This document shows positions 1 to 10,862 of a stretch of DNA of 64,000 nucleotides, one piece after another. The notes beneath the pieces were generated by a model. That model was not told the DNA's origin. It worked only from the letters and a program-made list of their open reading frames with translations, and ran no database searches. A program made the position numbers and the translations under genes. Positions within the stretch are counted from its first letter, which is position 1; every line of letters begins with the position of its first letter. The stretch covers positions 89,291,104 through 89,355,103 of the forward strand of contig CM019823.1 in the NCBI GenBank assembly GCA_009763385.1, given 5' to 3'. Source of the DNA: Coix lacryma-jobi var. lacryma-jobi (taxonomy: Eukaryota > Streptophyta > Magnoliopsida > Poales > Poaceae).

Positions 1-669
1 GAGCCATGATTCCCTTGGGATAGCTCACTAACCTCCTTGGAACTCCTCACACTAAGTCTAAGCCCTAGTGCTTTTGATTCGGAGGAGATCGAGTGGATTT
101 CGCGGAAGAACAGCACTGCGTCGGGGGCATCGGACGCTCGAGTTCTTAGCATCGGACGCTGACTCTCTTGGCATCGGACGCACCGTTGCCACGTGTCAGT
201 TTCTGACATTTTCAAAGGAGCGTCGGACGCTATCACCGGACGCTCCGTTGTGCATCGGACGCGCCGGTGTGTAACCATCAGACGCTGAGAGTTCACTGTT
301 CACAGCGTCCGATGGGTGTCCAGTAAGGTTCCCGAGACGCACTGTTTCCATCGGACGCGTCCGACGCTTGGTCATCGGACGCTGGCCAGCGTTCGATGCA
401 GGTGATTCTGCACAGTTACGTTCGCCGTTCGTTCGTCCGTTGTCGTAATCGATTTTCGGCTTTTGTGTTGGGTTTCTAGAGTCGTGTAGTGTCTCGCTGT
501 GCTTCTTGGAAGCATCCACCATATCTCTAGGGTCGTGGACACATACGAGCTCTAGGTTTGCTTTTGGGGTTGATTCTCGGGACAGTGGCAACTAGTTTCC
601 AAAAGGAAAATTTGAAGCTCCCATTCACACCCCCTCTGGTCGCTTTCTGATTGCACTTTCGGTCCTTCA
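1..669 (+). mobile_element. 3' portion of a Ty1/copia LTR (SIRE/Maximus-like family), left end outside window
   Basis: The segment matches the last third of the copia LTR at 58721-60785: both share the stretch around 'gaactcctca' and 'gattcggaggagatcg', a cluster of catcggacgct motifs, and the terminal tggtcgctttctg...ggtccttca. It ends at 669 in CA. The next bases, acatg at 670-674, begin gypsy coding sequence (His-Glu-Glu-Asn of RNase H), so acatg is the expected right-hand target-site duplication of a copia insertion into the gypsy pol gene. It may be a solo LTR or the 3' LTR of a longer element; the left part is not visible. No gene lies in it. Confidence 0.85.
126..402 (+). repeat. Cluster of CATCGGACGCT / AGCGTCCGATG motifs in the LTR
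   Basis: About ten copies of an 8-11 bp motif centred on cggacgc occur irregularly in both orientations (for example gcatcggacgct, cagcgtccgatg, catcggacgcgtccgac). The same cluster sits at the same relative position in the LTRs at 58721-60785 and 15310-17357. Sister LTRs have a different motif in this place. Function unknown. Confidence 0.8.
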
Positions 670-2461
670 ACATGAAGAGAACTACCCGACTCATGATTTG
701 GAACTGGCAGCCGTAGTTCATGCACTCAAGATATGGAGGCATTATCTTATGGGTAATCTATGTCATGTGTACACAGATCATAAAAGTTTGAAGTATATCT
801 TCACCCAACCAGAGTTGAATATGAGGCAGAGGAGATGGTTAGAGTTGATTAAGGATTACAACCTAGAAGTGCATTACCACTCCGGAAAAGCGAATGTTAT
901 AGCAGATGCCTTGAGTCGCAAGACTCGTTGCAACTCCCTACAACCACTTTTGGAAGATGGATTCAACCTTATGCACCCCGTTATGTTGAACAATATAACC
1001 ATTCAGTGCACCCTAGAGAGTGACATCATTGAAGGACAAAAGACCGATGAAGAGATCTGTCAGATCAAGAAGAGGTTGGAAACCAGTAGTTCGTTGAAAT
1101 TCAGAACAGATGAACAAGGAATTTTATGGTATAATCAAAGGTTGGTTGTTCCCGAGAACACGGAGCTGAAAGAAAGAATTCTGAATGAAGCCCACAATTC
1201 AAGGTTGTCTATCCATCCAGGAAGCAGTAAGATGTACCAAGATCTGAGAACAAGGTATTGGTGGTCAAGGATGAAGAAGGAAGTTGCAGCTTATGTCGCA
1301 AGGTGCGATACTTGCTGCAGGATAAAAGTTATACACTTGAGACCTGCCGTATTGTTACAACCCTTGTCGATCCCAGAATGGAAATGGGAAGAGATTAGTA
1401 TGGATTTCATCATAGGTCTTCCAACCACTTAAAAAGGACATGATTCTATCTGAGTTATCGTGGATCGGTTATCCAAAGTGGCTCACTTCATACCAGTCAA
1501 GACTACACACCGACCTCATCAGTATGCAGACTTGTACATTCAGAACATCTTGAGGTTACATGGAGTTCCTAAGAGGATTGTTTCTGATAGAGGACCCAAG
1601 TTCATAGCGCGTTTTTGGGAGCAGTTGCACAAGGAGCTAGGGACTAAGTTGGTAAGGAGTTCCGCTTATCATCCTGAAACCATAGGACAAACAGGAAGAG
1701 TGAATCAGATTTTGGAAGATATCCTCAGAGCTTGTGTTCTATCCTCTGGAGAATCATGGGAAAAGTGGTTACCCCTCGCTGAGTTCTCATATAACAATAG
1801 CTATCAGGAAAGTATAAAGATGGCACCGTTTGAAGTCTTATATGGACGAAGATGCAGAACCCCGGTAAATTGGGTTGTATCAGGAGATCGAGGATTTTAT
1901 GGGCCAGATTATGTAAAGGATGCCGAGGAGATCGTGCAAACTGTACAGCAGCATATCAAGGCAGCATAGTCACGACAGAAAAGCTATGCTGACACACGAA
2001 GGAGACCCTTGGAATTCCAAGTAGGAGATTACGTCTACCTTAAGGTTTCCCCCATGAGGAAGGTCCAACGTTTTGTAATTAAGAAAAAGCTAGCACCCCG
2101 ATATGTGGGACCATATCAGATCATAGCCAAAAAGGGAGAAGTAGCCTATGAAGTGCAGTTAGCCCCAGAGATGAGCGCAGTTTTTCCCGTGTTTCATGAA
2201 TCCCAGTTGAAGAAGTGTCTTCAGGTACCAGAACAAGAAGAGGTTCGGATTCCAAATGTCACTATCAGATCAGACCTAGAATACTATGAGCAACCATAGG
2301 AGATATTGGATACCAAGACGCGAGAGACTCGAAACCGAACAGTGAAGACTTACAAGGTTTTTTGGAGCAACCACGGACCCAACGATGCGACTTGGGAAAC
2401 CGAGGAGTACTTGCGCGAAAATTATCCCGCTTTTTATAAGGATTGGTACGTAACTCAAAAT
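670..2461 (+). pseudogene. Ty3/gypsy chromovirus pol, 3' half: RNase H (partial), integrase, chromodomain
   Basis: The translated frame begins inside RNase H (YPTHDLELAAVVHALKIW, then YTDHKSLKYIF and ending in NVIADALSR). It continues into the integrase HHCC zinc-binding region (NEAHNSR...HPG...CDTC, about 1190-1320) and the integrase core with SMDFI, IVSDRGPKFI and the LEDILRA region. A C-terminal region (GDYVYLKVSP, KLAPRYVGP) and a chromodomain-like tail (VKTYKVFWSNH...ATWETEEYL, about 2335-2430) follow. Together these identify a chromodomain gypsy of the Tekay/Del type. The frame is broken by stops near 1430, 1450, 1967 and 2297, which look like CAA/CAG to TAA/TAG and TGG to TGA changes. 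The upstream gag, protease and RT are outside the window because a copia LTR is inserted at 669/670. Non-functional remnant. Confidence 0.9.
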
Positions 2462-2481
2462 CTCGGGACGAGATTTCTTTA

Positions 2482-2496
2482 ATGGGGGAAGGGCTA
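2482..2496 (+). other. Polypurine tract of the first gypsy element
   Basis: The run tgggggaaggg directly precedes the TG of the 3' LTR at 2497. It would prime plus-strand DNA synthesis in this retroelement. Confidence 0.75.
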
Positions 2497-5400
2497 TGAC
2501 ACCCTAAGTGTCAAGCACTGCATTAGGAATTGCTATTAGCTACTTTTATCCATAAGCAAAGCATTGCATCATTTCATGTGCATAAGAGTGCTTTTTGCCT
2601 TTTCTTGTTTATTGGATCTTAGGTTTCTATTGGATTTGACTGTTTAACTGGATTTCTATCTTGGCAAATAATTTTACAAAATGGAGAATGTTGAGTACAA
2701 CACTTTTTATATTGACACGTTGAGCTAGTTCAAAGTGGTTTGATAACTAAAAAGTTTGAAAACAAAATGATTTATGGCTCAAGATTTGGCTTTAATTCTG
2801 TGGAGTTTGAGAAAATGCTTTTCAGCAAAAGTGCCTTATATGAAAGTTGTAGAGAAAATTATTTTGAGCAACTTTTATATTGGGTCAAAGCCTAGTTTGG
2901 AGGTTTTGAAACTGTTTTTGAATGGTCAAAGTTTGAAAAGTTTTTGGAAAAAGAAAAAGGAAAACCTTTTTCCTTCCCGCGCCCCTTCCGGCCCACGCGG
3001 CCTTTTCGGCCCAAGCCCAGCCACGCGCCCGCTCCCGCCCGCGCTCGCCCGCGCGCGCGCGCCGGTCAGCCTAACACGGCCGTGCCGTACGCCGGCGTCC
3101 GGGCCACGTGGCCGCCAGCTCCTGCACCGGATCCCGTTCGCCCTATCGCCGCGCGATCTTCTCCGCCCGATCACGCAAGCGATCTTGCTTGCCCACTCTC
3201 CGCTCGCCTCGCTCGCCGCGTCCACGCCAGCGCCTGCCACTGCCTCGCCCGCCGCGCCGGCATGGCCCTGCCACGACCACCAGCCGGCCAAGGCCACGGC
3301 CAAAACCCCGAGCACCTCTCCCACTCCCTCACTCACCCGCACGCACACTCCCTCGCTCTCGCCCTCACTTCTTTCTCTCCCACGAACAAGCCGAGCGCTC
3401 CACTGCTCGCCACGGTTCGACACCGCCACTCGCCACCGCCGTTCCGACCTCACCCGACCACCACCATCCAATCCCTCTCGCCAGCCTCTCCGCCTTCACC
3501 GTGCACACGCCGCGCGCGCGTCATCTTCCCCGACCTAGCCCCACCGCCGCCAGAGGTCGAGGTGCCCCCTTCGGTCCCCCTTCGCCGCCGAAAGGAGCTC
3601 GAGCTCGTTCCGCACCACCCCGAGCTTCGCCTCCTTTCTTCTTTGCCGTCAAGCTTCATCAGGCCAAGGCAAGGTGAGAACACGCCTCCGCGAGGTCTCT
3701 ACCGCCCCCTAGCCTCCCACTCTTGCCCGACCGAGCGCCATGGACGCCGCCATGGCCGCGCACGTGGTCGAGCTCCACCGGAGCTTCACCGGCCGAACCA
3801 ACCACCTAGTTCCACTTCCTAGGGTTCGCATAAGCTTATACCCCCGTAATTTTGGCAGGTGACCGCCGGAAACGGCGTAGCCACGCATCACCGCCGCCGT
3901 CGTCCGCCATCGCTCGCCGCCGGCGAGTTACGGCCATGCGCTCGCGCAACCATCACCACCACTCGGTCCGCCTCGTCAAGGGGAACACGCCGAGCACCAC
4001 CTCACCGCTGGCGACCTCACCGTCGGCGAGAATCGCACGGTCAAACCTTTCCCCTGCCTTGCTCTCTCTGACCAATGGGTCCCATTGACCAGCGGGTCCC
4101 ATGCGTCAGTCACACGCGGTCCATGGACGTAGTTCACGAAGCCGGGCCGGGAAGATTTAAATGTTTTTCCTTTTAGTTTATTTTTCCCAGAAGAGCTTGT
4201 TATTTTTATGTAGCACGATTTAAAAGCCCAAATGAGGTGCTTTCAGTTTTGGTAGCTTGCTCATGAGTAGATCTATCATGAAAAAATATGAAAGTATTTT
4301 TGGTGAATGTTTATGTTACTGTTTTTATTTAATCCAGTTTATGTGCTTTTGTTGAGATAAATGGATTGATATGTTTTCTGGTCGAGTTAATTCATGGAAA
4401 ATTTTGTGTAGGTTTCTTATCATGTTATGTACCTATGAAAAATATGTGAGGCACTGTTTGTGTAGAAAAAGTGTCTGTTAGGGTTTAAAGTCCTTTTGGT
4501 AGTTTTCTTGGAAAAGCGTTAAGGTGCTTTATATGTGAAAATAAAATATGGGAAAATTTGTGCAGTCTCTGTGTGTAATGTTCAAGCTAGGAAAAATGTT
4601 AAGCATAGGTTATTGTATGGAAAAATGTGAAGTTGCTGTACAGATGTGATTTTCTGTGGTTTTCTTACGAAATTCATGTAGGAAATAATATAATGTTTCT
4701 GTTCATGGAACTTCGTTGATAAACATGAAATGTGGAATAGAACCTGGGAAAAATATGAAAATGGGCATGTCACCCTTTTCCAGCAGGGTTGCAGTTCAAG
4801 TGGTTTGTTTTGGCATAAACTTGTTTATTTTGTGTAGGTTGGTATATTCATGTTTAGGCTGTGAGTTTTGTACAGTAGAGTGGTTATGAATAAGTGAAGC
4901 TAGGAAAAATATGAAACCTGCTGTTTGACACTTTTCATGAAAAGAGTTAGTTCAAAGCATCTTTTGAGCAGTTTATTTCATCTTTTTGTACCTGCTGTTC
5001 TGTATTTTATCTCTTGCTGGAATTTGGGCAGTGAAGTCTAGTTAGCATCAGTTACCTTCTGGAAGTTTTGTGGAATTTTCTGAGTTTAGAAAAATATACT
5101 TGCAGTTCAAACTTGAGTTTCTTCGATTTAATAAATAGGAAATAGTGGAAATATTGGTTTTGTTTTATGTGGTATTTAAGTGTTTTTCCTCAATGTCAAA
5201 AGTGGTTCAACAAGTTGACTTTGTTGGTTTGCAACAAATATCTGCATTCATACCACCACATCTCGCACCCCGCATTGTTTGCTTAATTATTATTCACCGC
5301 ATGCAATAGGATCGACAGTCCCGGAGATCGACGAGGAGCCGGAAGCAAACGACGAGCAGGATATACCGGAGCTGCCCCGGACCGAGGAAGTCGACACCAC

Positions 5401-6982
5401 GCCAGAAGCTAACCTGCCTGAGTGCCCCGCTCACGAGGCCTCAGTCTTTTCCCAAGGCAAGCCCCGGAGCATTCTAAGTCTCCCAGTTTTTCAATTAAAT
5501 TAATTGAGTATTTTATATTGTGATGCATTAGGTATAGGAGTTGATTGAATCCTACCTGCTGCATTATCCTTCCTTGAATATTGTTTATACCTGCCTTGTT
5601 ATCCTGTTCCTTATTTATAATGTAGAATTGCTTAGTTGCTTAATAAAAGTGGTAGTTAAGGATGTTTCCGTAATACCCCTGGTGGGTATTTACCGGATCA
5701 CGGTTGGCTATATTTGCTATCGTGGAAAAGAACCTGAGTAGTAATGAAATACGGTCAACTGGAAGGCAAGGCACAAGTTTGGAAACTTGGGGCAGTCCGT
5801 CTGTTGGATCGTGTAGGTTTGTATCGATGTTGGTCCTCGTTCATTTTTGAACGCGCCCTTTTACTTAGGGATATGTCGGTGCCGTAATCATCGACCCCAA
5901 AGCCGGTTAGAAGCTGTTCGGGTCGGTTTCAACCCGTGTCGCGCCCTCTAGTATGGAAATGCGATCTGCCGCGGGAGGCCATCGCCAGGTTCCAATTGGG
6001 CGGTCCGTGCTTGAACCGCGACGATTACCACCACGAACAAGCATCAAGCGGTTACCCAATGCATGGACCCGACGGGGAAAGTGTGGGTTGGTATTAAAGG
6101 TCTTTTACCAGCTGGTTTGGAATTCGATTCGAGTTGCCGTCTCCCCCGGTTAGTGGGAAACTATGGCGAGCTTCACCACGATACAACTCCATGTGATGTT
6201 TAAAGGTTCAACTAAAATATGAATAAGTCAACTGGACATGGTTATAATATTTGCTTGTTAGACTCAAGTGGATGTATTAGTTCAGGTGCAAAACCTAGAT
6301 AAAGAGGTAGGTCTAAAATTGACAGCTCATCAATATTATTAATTAATCCTTCTCTTAATACTGAGCTTTTCGCAACTAAAGATCCCAGCTCCACCAAAAG
6401 CCTTGCATACCCTTGGTGTCTTTATTTTCAGTCGGACGGGTAAGTCTAGCTGAGTACATTCCCATACTCAGGGTTTATCCCGTTTGTTGCAGATGGCCAG
6501 GTGTATTATGGCTATTGTAAGCACTGCCTCTACCCGGTGGAGGGTGATGAGGAGTAGGCCCAGGGCAGGGTCGTCAAGAAGCTTTCCCCTCTCTTTTGCC
6601 GGACTGAGACTCCTAGTGGCACACTATCTGAAAAAGGAAGAATGAGTTGTGTTGGGTTAAGTTATCAAACAATGTTTTATTTGGACCACATGTGTGGTGG
6701 TCGTGTTTCAAAACTGCTTTAAGCTTCCGCACTTTTAAAATTCGGTATTGTAATAACTCTGTTTTAATTTCGCACTCTGATGTTAAATTCGGTTTCGTTT
6801 AACTGTGATGTATCCTTTCGAATGTAATACTTGAACGATGCGATCCTGTATGATGTACGATGTTTGAAATCCTTTGAGATTTTCGGACTACCGGGGTTAT
6901 ATGGATTCAAGTGCGGGTCGATGTCAGACGAATTTGACTAAGACGGTACTTGAGTTCTTATAATCAGGACGGTTCCGCGACA
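2497..6982 (+). mobile_element. 3' LTR (about 4.49 kb) of the first gypsy element
   Basis: The LTR starts TGACACCCTAAGTGTCA after the polypurine tract and ends ...ggttccgcgaca at 6982. It has the same internal design as the 4.02-kb LTRs at 39697-43716 and 48593-52612: an AT-rich start, a very GC-rich block (about 2980-4100), a long AT-rich part, and near the end a palindromic gagtac...tactcaggg followed by ttgcag (about 6450-6500). Long ORFs in the GC-rich block (for example 2944-3822) are compositional, overlap in several frames and show no recognisable domain. No TSD can be tested because the 5' LTR is not in view. Confidence 0.85.
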
Positions 6983-8079
6983 GAAAGCGTCCTGCATAAG
7001 AGGAAGTGGTGAACTCTTACCGTCCTCCTCAACATCGCGCTAGGTCAGTTGTCTTATTTTAGTCGATCTTGATGTTTCTCTCATCGACTTTCTGAATCTG
7101 CTTTTGATCGCTCACTCTTCATCTAGGACCGACACGGGCCCCTCCAATGTCGCTGCCGCTCTAGGACCTCCCCCTTGGATGGAATCGGTATCAGAAACTC
7201 CCTCTTCTGGGAGTTCAGAGTTGACGGCCGCCCGTCACTACCGTCAGTTGACGGAAATGTGGAATCTCCATTCTGAGGCCACTATGAGGAACTGCTTGCT
7301 CGAAGACCATATCGCCCAACTCCAGAGGGCATTGGAAGATGCAAAAGCGAAGGCTTCTAAGGCTGCCCAGCAACGTGTCGAGTCTGATGCTTGCGTAGCA
7401 GGTAACTTCTTTTAGCACTCCTTTTTATGAAAACCCTTACTTCAATTTTCAATATACCCTTGATGCTCATTACTCTGTTCATCTTTCCAGATCTGACTGT
7501 GTGGCTTGAAGCCCTTCAAGCCGCAGGGAACGATGCCACCGCCTCCGTCAATGCCACTGGCGATAGTGTCGTTGAGAGGGTAAAGAACATCCCCGCGAGG
7601 GTGCATGAAGTTGCCCTCCATGGCGTTTGCCATGGTGCTGCCGTGGCACATGGTACTGCTCAGGTCCACACTGGTAGAGATCTAGACGAGTGCGGATACA
7701 TGGGTGTATGCCGAGTCTCGAGTGATGAGTGATTGTCAACGGGTTTGATTGCAGGTTCTTTAGCTTGTGTTGTGCAGGTGTCGAGCACGGAGACAGTGAT
7801 CGAGGGCAAGGTGAAGGTCAAGTAGAGACATGCCGTGCCGACGGACCGGGAGCGGTGAAGGGCAGACGTGAGGCTTGGACTGAGGGACCGGTGGCCTGAG
7901 GATCAGCTGTGGTGGCTGGTAGCCTGGGACAGCGACGAGCGAAGACTTGCGGGACATGGTGTTGCTCGGGTCGAGGACCTGGGGACACGTGTCAGTGGAC
8001 GGGGTGCACGGGCGGTGCATCCCATCTACAGCTTTAGTTTGGTGGTAGAGCCAGAGAAAAACCATCAGGTGGACGGTTT

Positions 8080-8309
8080 CCAGGTTTGGGCCTCAAAACC
8101 TGGGAGCTGCGGGTTTGCCGAGTTTGGGCCACAAAACTCGGGCTGAGGACGGTTTCCAGGTTTGGGCCTCAAAACCTGGGCACTGGCGGGTTTCCTGGTT
8201 TCGGCCTCAAAACCAGGGGATGGACTTGGAGGCTGGTTTCCCGGTTTGGGCCTCAAAACCGGGGGTGGACGTGAAGGCCTGGTTTCCCGGTTTCGGCCAC
8301 AAAACCGGG
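8080..8309 (+). repeat. Array of six covarying 24-nt hairpins in the copia LTR
   Basis: Six units of 24 nt lie at 8080, 8118, 8156, 8194, 8240 and 8286 (starts). Each has two 8-nt arms and an 8-nt loop (mainly gggcctca or gggccaca). The left arms are CCAGGTTT, CCGAGTTT, CCAGGTTT, CCTGGTTT, CCCGGTTT and CCCGGTTT. Every right arm is the exact reverse complement, so arms change together. Start spacing is 38, 38, 38, 46 and 46 nt. Corresponding arrays occur in the other copia LTRs of the window that include this region. Confidence 0.9.
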
Positions 8310-9059
8310 GGCGGAGTCCATGAAGAGGACGCAGAGCGGTGGCGGCACGTGGCGGCAATCGGTGAGGTTGCGTCGAGGCAACGCTACCTATTGTGCGGGC
8401 ATGGCCATTGGATCACCACCTACCACGAGTTGGTCCAGAATAACCTTAGGGTTTAGCTGGTTCGCTCTGTAAGTAGTTAGGGGTAGAGTGGGAATTAGGA
8501 ATAGTTAGAATTAGGATAAGTAGGAGGAGACACCCACCTCCCCATGGATCTCAGTCATTTGCTCTTTGCTTCTAGGGTTTCCTGCTCTCCCAATCCCCTG
8601 CTATAGCTAGCTGAGATCCGCAGAGAACCATACCTCTGTGTACTAGAGATTTTGAGGAAGTGAGTCCGTAACCTCACTATTGTAGCGTGTGGTAGCCACA
8701 CGATTGCAGATCGATGTGTTGATTCGCGTTTTGGTTCGTGTTCTTCGCGTTCTTCGTTTCCTCATGTTTTTCCTGTCACTCGATCTCCCTCTCTAGTGCG
8801 TCTTTGCGAAATCTGTTTGAATCAACTTGTTCTTTATAGTGAGGAGATCATTTCCACCGAAGGAATTCATCTAGCTCCTCACGAACAAGTAGATCGGGTT
8901 GATTTCATTTTCGTGGCGCTTTTTCGTTCTTGATCTTCCCCTTTTGATTTCCCGTTGATTGAATCGATTTGAGCGGATGATTTCTGGGGGATAGTCTCCT
9001 AACTACCCCGTGATCATCTTCTCCATGTTTGGGAATGTGGGATTTTGATTTGGATCGAA

Positions 9060-9385
9060 TTTGGAGAGGTTTGGGGAGAAGGCGACTGAAATCGCCCTCT
9101 CTGCGCGTTCGCGCACAGTCCGCGGTTTGACCGGCGGACAGTGCGCGCATCGGGGGCAGGCCAGATCAGTGGCTGTGTTCTTCAGCTGTTTTACTGTTCC
9201 TTGACCGGCGGACAGTCCACCGTTGGTTTTCGCGGACAGTCCGGGAACTATCCATGGGACTTCAGCAACATTGCGGTTTTACTCTTTTGGCCGGCGGACA
9301 GTCCGCGACCTGAGCTCGGACAGTTCGCCACTGGGCATATAGTCCGCGACCGTACTGTCGGACAGTCCGGGATTTGGCTGAAGCC
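9060..9385 (+). repeat. Cluster of GGCGGACAGTCCGC-type motifs in the solo LTR
   Basis: Repeated, partly palindromic motifs (ggcggacagtccgcg, cggacagtccggg, cggacagttcgcc) replace the catcggacgct or gaccggacgct motifs found at the same LTR position in sister copies. They share only the core CGGAC. Function unknown. Confidence 0.75.
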
Positions 9386-9918
9386 TCCGGTTTAGTGCAT
9401 TTGCTCTCCTGACTTTTCCATTTGGTTTTCGGACTTCTCATTTGGCCCTGTAGTTAACCTAGGAACCTCTCTAGGTATCTTTGCTACTTGTTAGCATTTG
9501 TATTTGGGGATTTCTCGACGTAGCCTTCAATCTACGTTCGGGACTCAGTTTACAAGGGACAAACTTGTGTCGGTGCTTTTGGTGTTTGGTTTGCTATCGC
9601 TTTGTGGTGCCTCGCTGTGATCCTAGGGATCATCCACCCTCTTCCAAGGGTCGTGGGCATCACGATTTCGGTTGTAGCTTTCGGGAGTTGATTTTGGGAC
9701 TTTTCGCCAAAGTTTCAAGAGAAATTTTTGTTGGCTCCCATTCACCCCCCCCCCCTCTGGTCGCCTTGCTAGTGCTTTCTCGGTCCTTCAACGAGCTCAA
9801 AATTACTCCTGAAATCAGCATCGCCATGGAAGCGAACTTCGATGGTGTTATCAGAGTAGCCGGGGAAATAGTGGACACCACCCCTTCTGTATTCATAGTA
9901 GATAAGGTCTTTGAGTAG

Positions 9919-10177
9919 ATTATAAGACCAATCTGCATGTAAAAAACCACTGTGAATATAATGAAGTCCTCTATTTCCATATGATTTATATGTGATTAGA
10001 TCCACCGAGGTTTCTTGGTTTCAAGATTCATAACTTCATGTTTTTTGCACTAAAGGTAATGCTATCCTTGCATCGGCTATAATTTTACTATCGAAGGCGA
10101 TACACTATGCATTGGCTATTTTTAGTGTGAAGGCAGTATTTCAATATCGGCTATCAATTTGATCCAATAAGTCATAG
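9919..10177. other. AT-rich non-coding stretch after the interrupted gene fragment
   Basis: No ORF or recognised element. It contains the word atcggcta twice, a motif also scattered through the LARD internal region (35267-38975), so it may be 3' untranslated sequence of a related retroelement. It ends at the TGTC start of the short LTR at 10178. Confidence 0.4.
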
Positions 10178-10305
10178 TGTCGGTGTTTGTTAACCGGCAA
10201 CTTGTCTTGGGGATTCCTAGACGATTTGTTCGGTGGGGATCAGCGTTCGTAGAACTCGGCGAGTACATAGGGACAACGATTTATACTGGTTCAGGCCGCT
10301 TAATA
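10178..10305 (+). mobile_element. Left part of a short LTR split by the CACTA insertion
   Basis: It begins TGTCGGTGTTTG and contains the phrase 'acgatttatactggttcagg', common in short grass gypsy LTRs. It breaks off at the CACTA terminus with duplication ata. It continues at 54949 (gtgtaataccttacgtccagt). The joined LTR would be about 419 bp if the right end is ...tctctgaca at 55239. Flanks catag (10173-10177) and ctctg (55240-55244) do not match, so it is probably not a clean solo LTR. Confidence 0.6.
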
Positions 10306-10580
10306 CACTACTGCACAAGGCTTAACCGCAGCGGGCCTTTTGGCTTTACCGTAGCGGGCAATAGCGTCCGCTGTGGTGCTAAGGCCACGGTTAATCGTGG
10401 CGATTACCGCAGCGGGCAACATAATAAGCCCGCTGCGGTTAATAACATTTACCGCAACGGACAACCTAAAGCGCCCGCTGCGTTAAATTATTTACCGCAG
10501 CGGTCTGTTTAGGTTGCCCGCTGCAGTAGTTACGTTTAACCGTAGCAGGCAACTTATGTTGCCCGCCACGGTTATTAATT
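10306..10580. repeat. Left CACTA terminal inverted repeat and subterminal repeats
   Basis: Following the CACTA tip, about ten copies of a 12-16 bp motif (taaccgcagcgggcaac and its reverse complement gcccgctgcggttaa) alternate in orientation, so neighbouring copies could pair. Such arrays are the usual binding sites of the TNPA-type protein in CACTA elements; here that role is inferred. Confidence 0.85.
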
Positions 10581-10862
10581 TTGGATTAAAAAAAATAATG
10601 CAGCCAGCAGAAACACTGCAGGATATGAATTCAAATCAATTGCAGTTTTCAAATCAATTCCAGAATTCCAGATTTCAAATAGAGATATATATATGCACAT
10701 ATAAACCATCTTGACATAACATAGAAAGTCACTTAGTTGTTTGTTGTCATCATATACACATTGACTTAGTTGATTTCAAATTCAAATTACAATTCATAGT
10801 TCAACTTGATGAGCGTAATCTATCGGACGAAGCATTGTGTTCCATTTGCGGAGCTTCTCGTA

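Larger units (their letters stand above)
7691..9790 (+). mobile_element. Copia solo LTR, TSD acgag
   Basis: The LTR runs from tgcggatacatggg to ...cggtccttca. It is 2,100 bp and flanked by perfect 5-bp duplications acgag at 7686-7690 and 9791-9795. No internal retroelement sequence is attached, so it is a solo LTR left by LTR-LTR recombination. It has the family layout: hairpin array at 8080-8309, 'tagggttt...' stretch, conserved ttgaggaagtgag stretch near 8650, subfamily motif cluster (cggacagtccgcg type) at about 9060-9385, and a long C run before ctctggtcgcc. The stretch at about 9430-9600 differs from sister LTRs, so this part of the LTR is modular. Confidence 0.93.
7000..9918 (+). pseudogene. 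Spliced transposon-type coiled-coil protein fragment, interrupted by a solo LTR
   Basis: Coding pieces are about 7000-7043, 7127-7401, 7491-7690 and 9796-9918. Introns 7044-7126 and 7402-7490 both have GT...AG ends. Splicing the second joins codon phases exactly (g|at gives Asp, then LTVWLEALQ). The copia solo LTR with TSD acgag lies between 7690 and 9796. Removing it and one TSD keeps the frame (…RDLDE|LKITPEISIAM…) to a stop at 9916-9918. The protein has a Ser/Pro-rich start, a helical stretch (HYRQLTEMWNLHSEATMRN then LLEDHIAQLQRALEDAKAKA) likely to form a coiled coil, and an Ala-rich tail. It resembles the C-terminal parts of 'putative gypsy type transposon' proteins of grasses, from memory and not searched. 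It lies directly right of the gypsy LTR and is probably part of another retroelement. An in-frame TAA precedes the first piece. Confidence 0.55.

Noticed and set aside
2926..3822. Overlapping long ORFs on both strands in GC-rich DNA (292, 254, 189 and 181 aa)
   Set aside because: They lie in the GC-rich block of a gypsy LTR, overlap in several frames, are Pro/Arg/Ser-rich by composition and show no domain. The matching block in the other gypsy LTRs has different ORFs.
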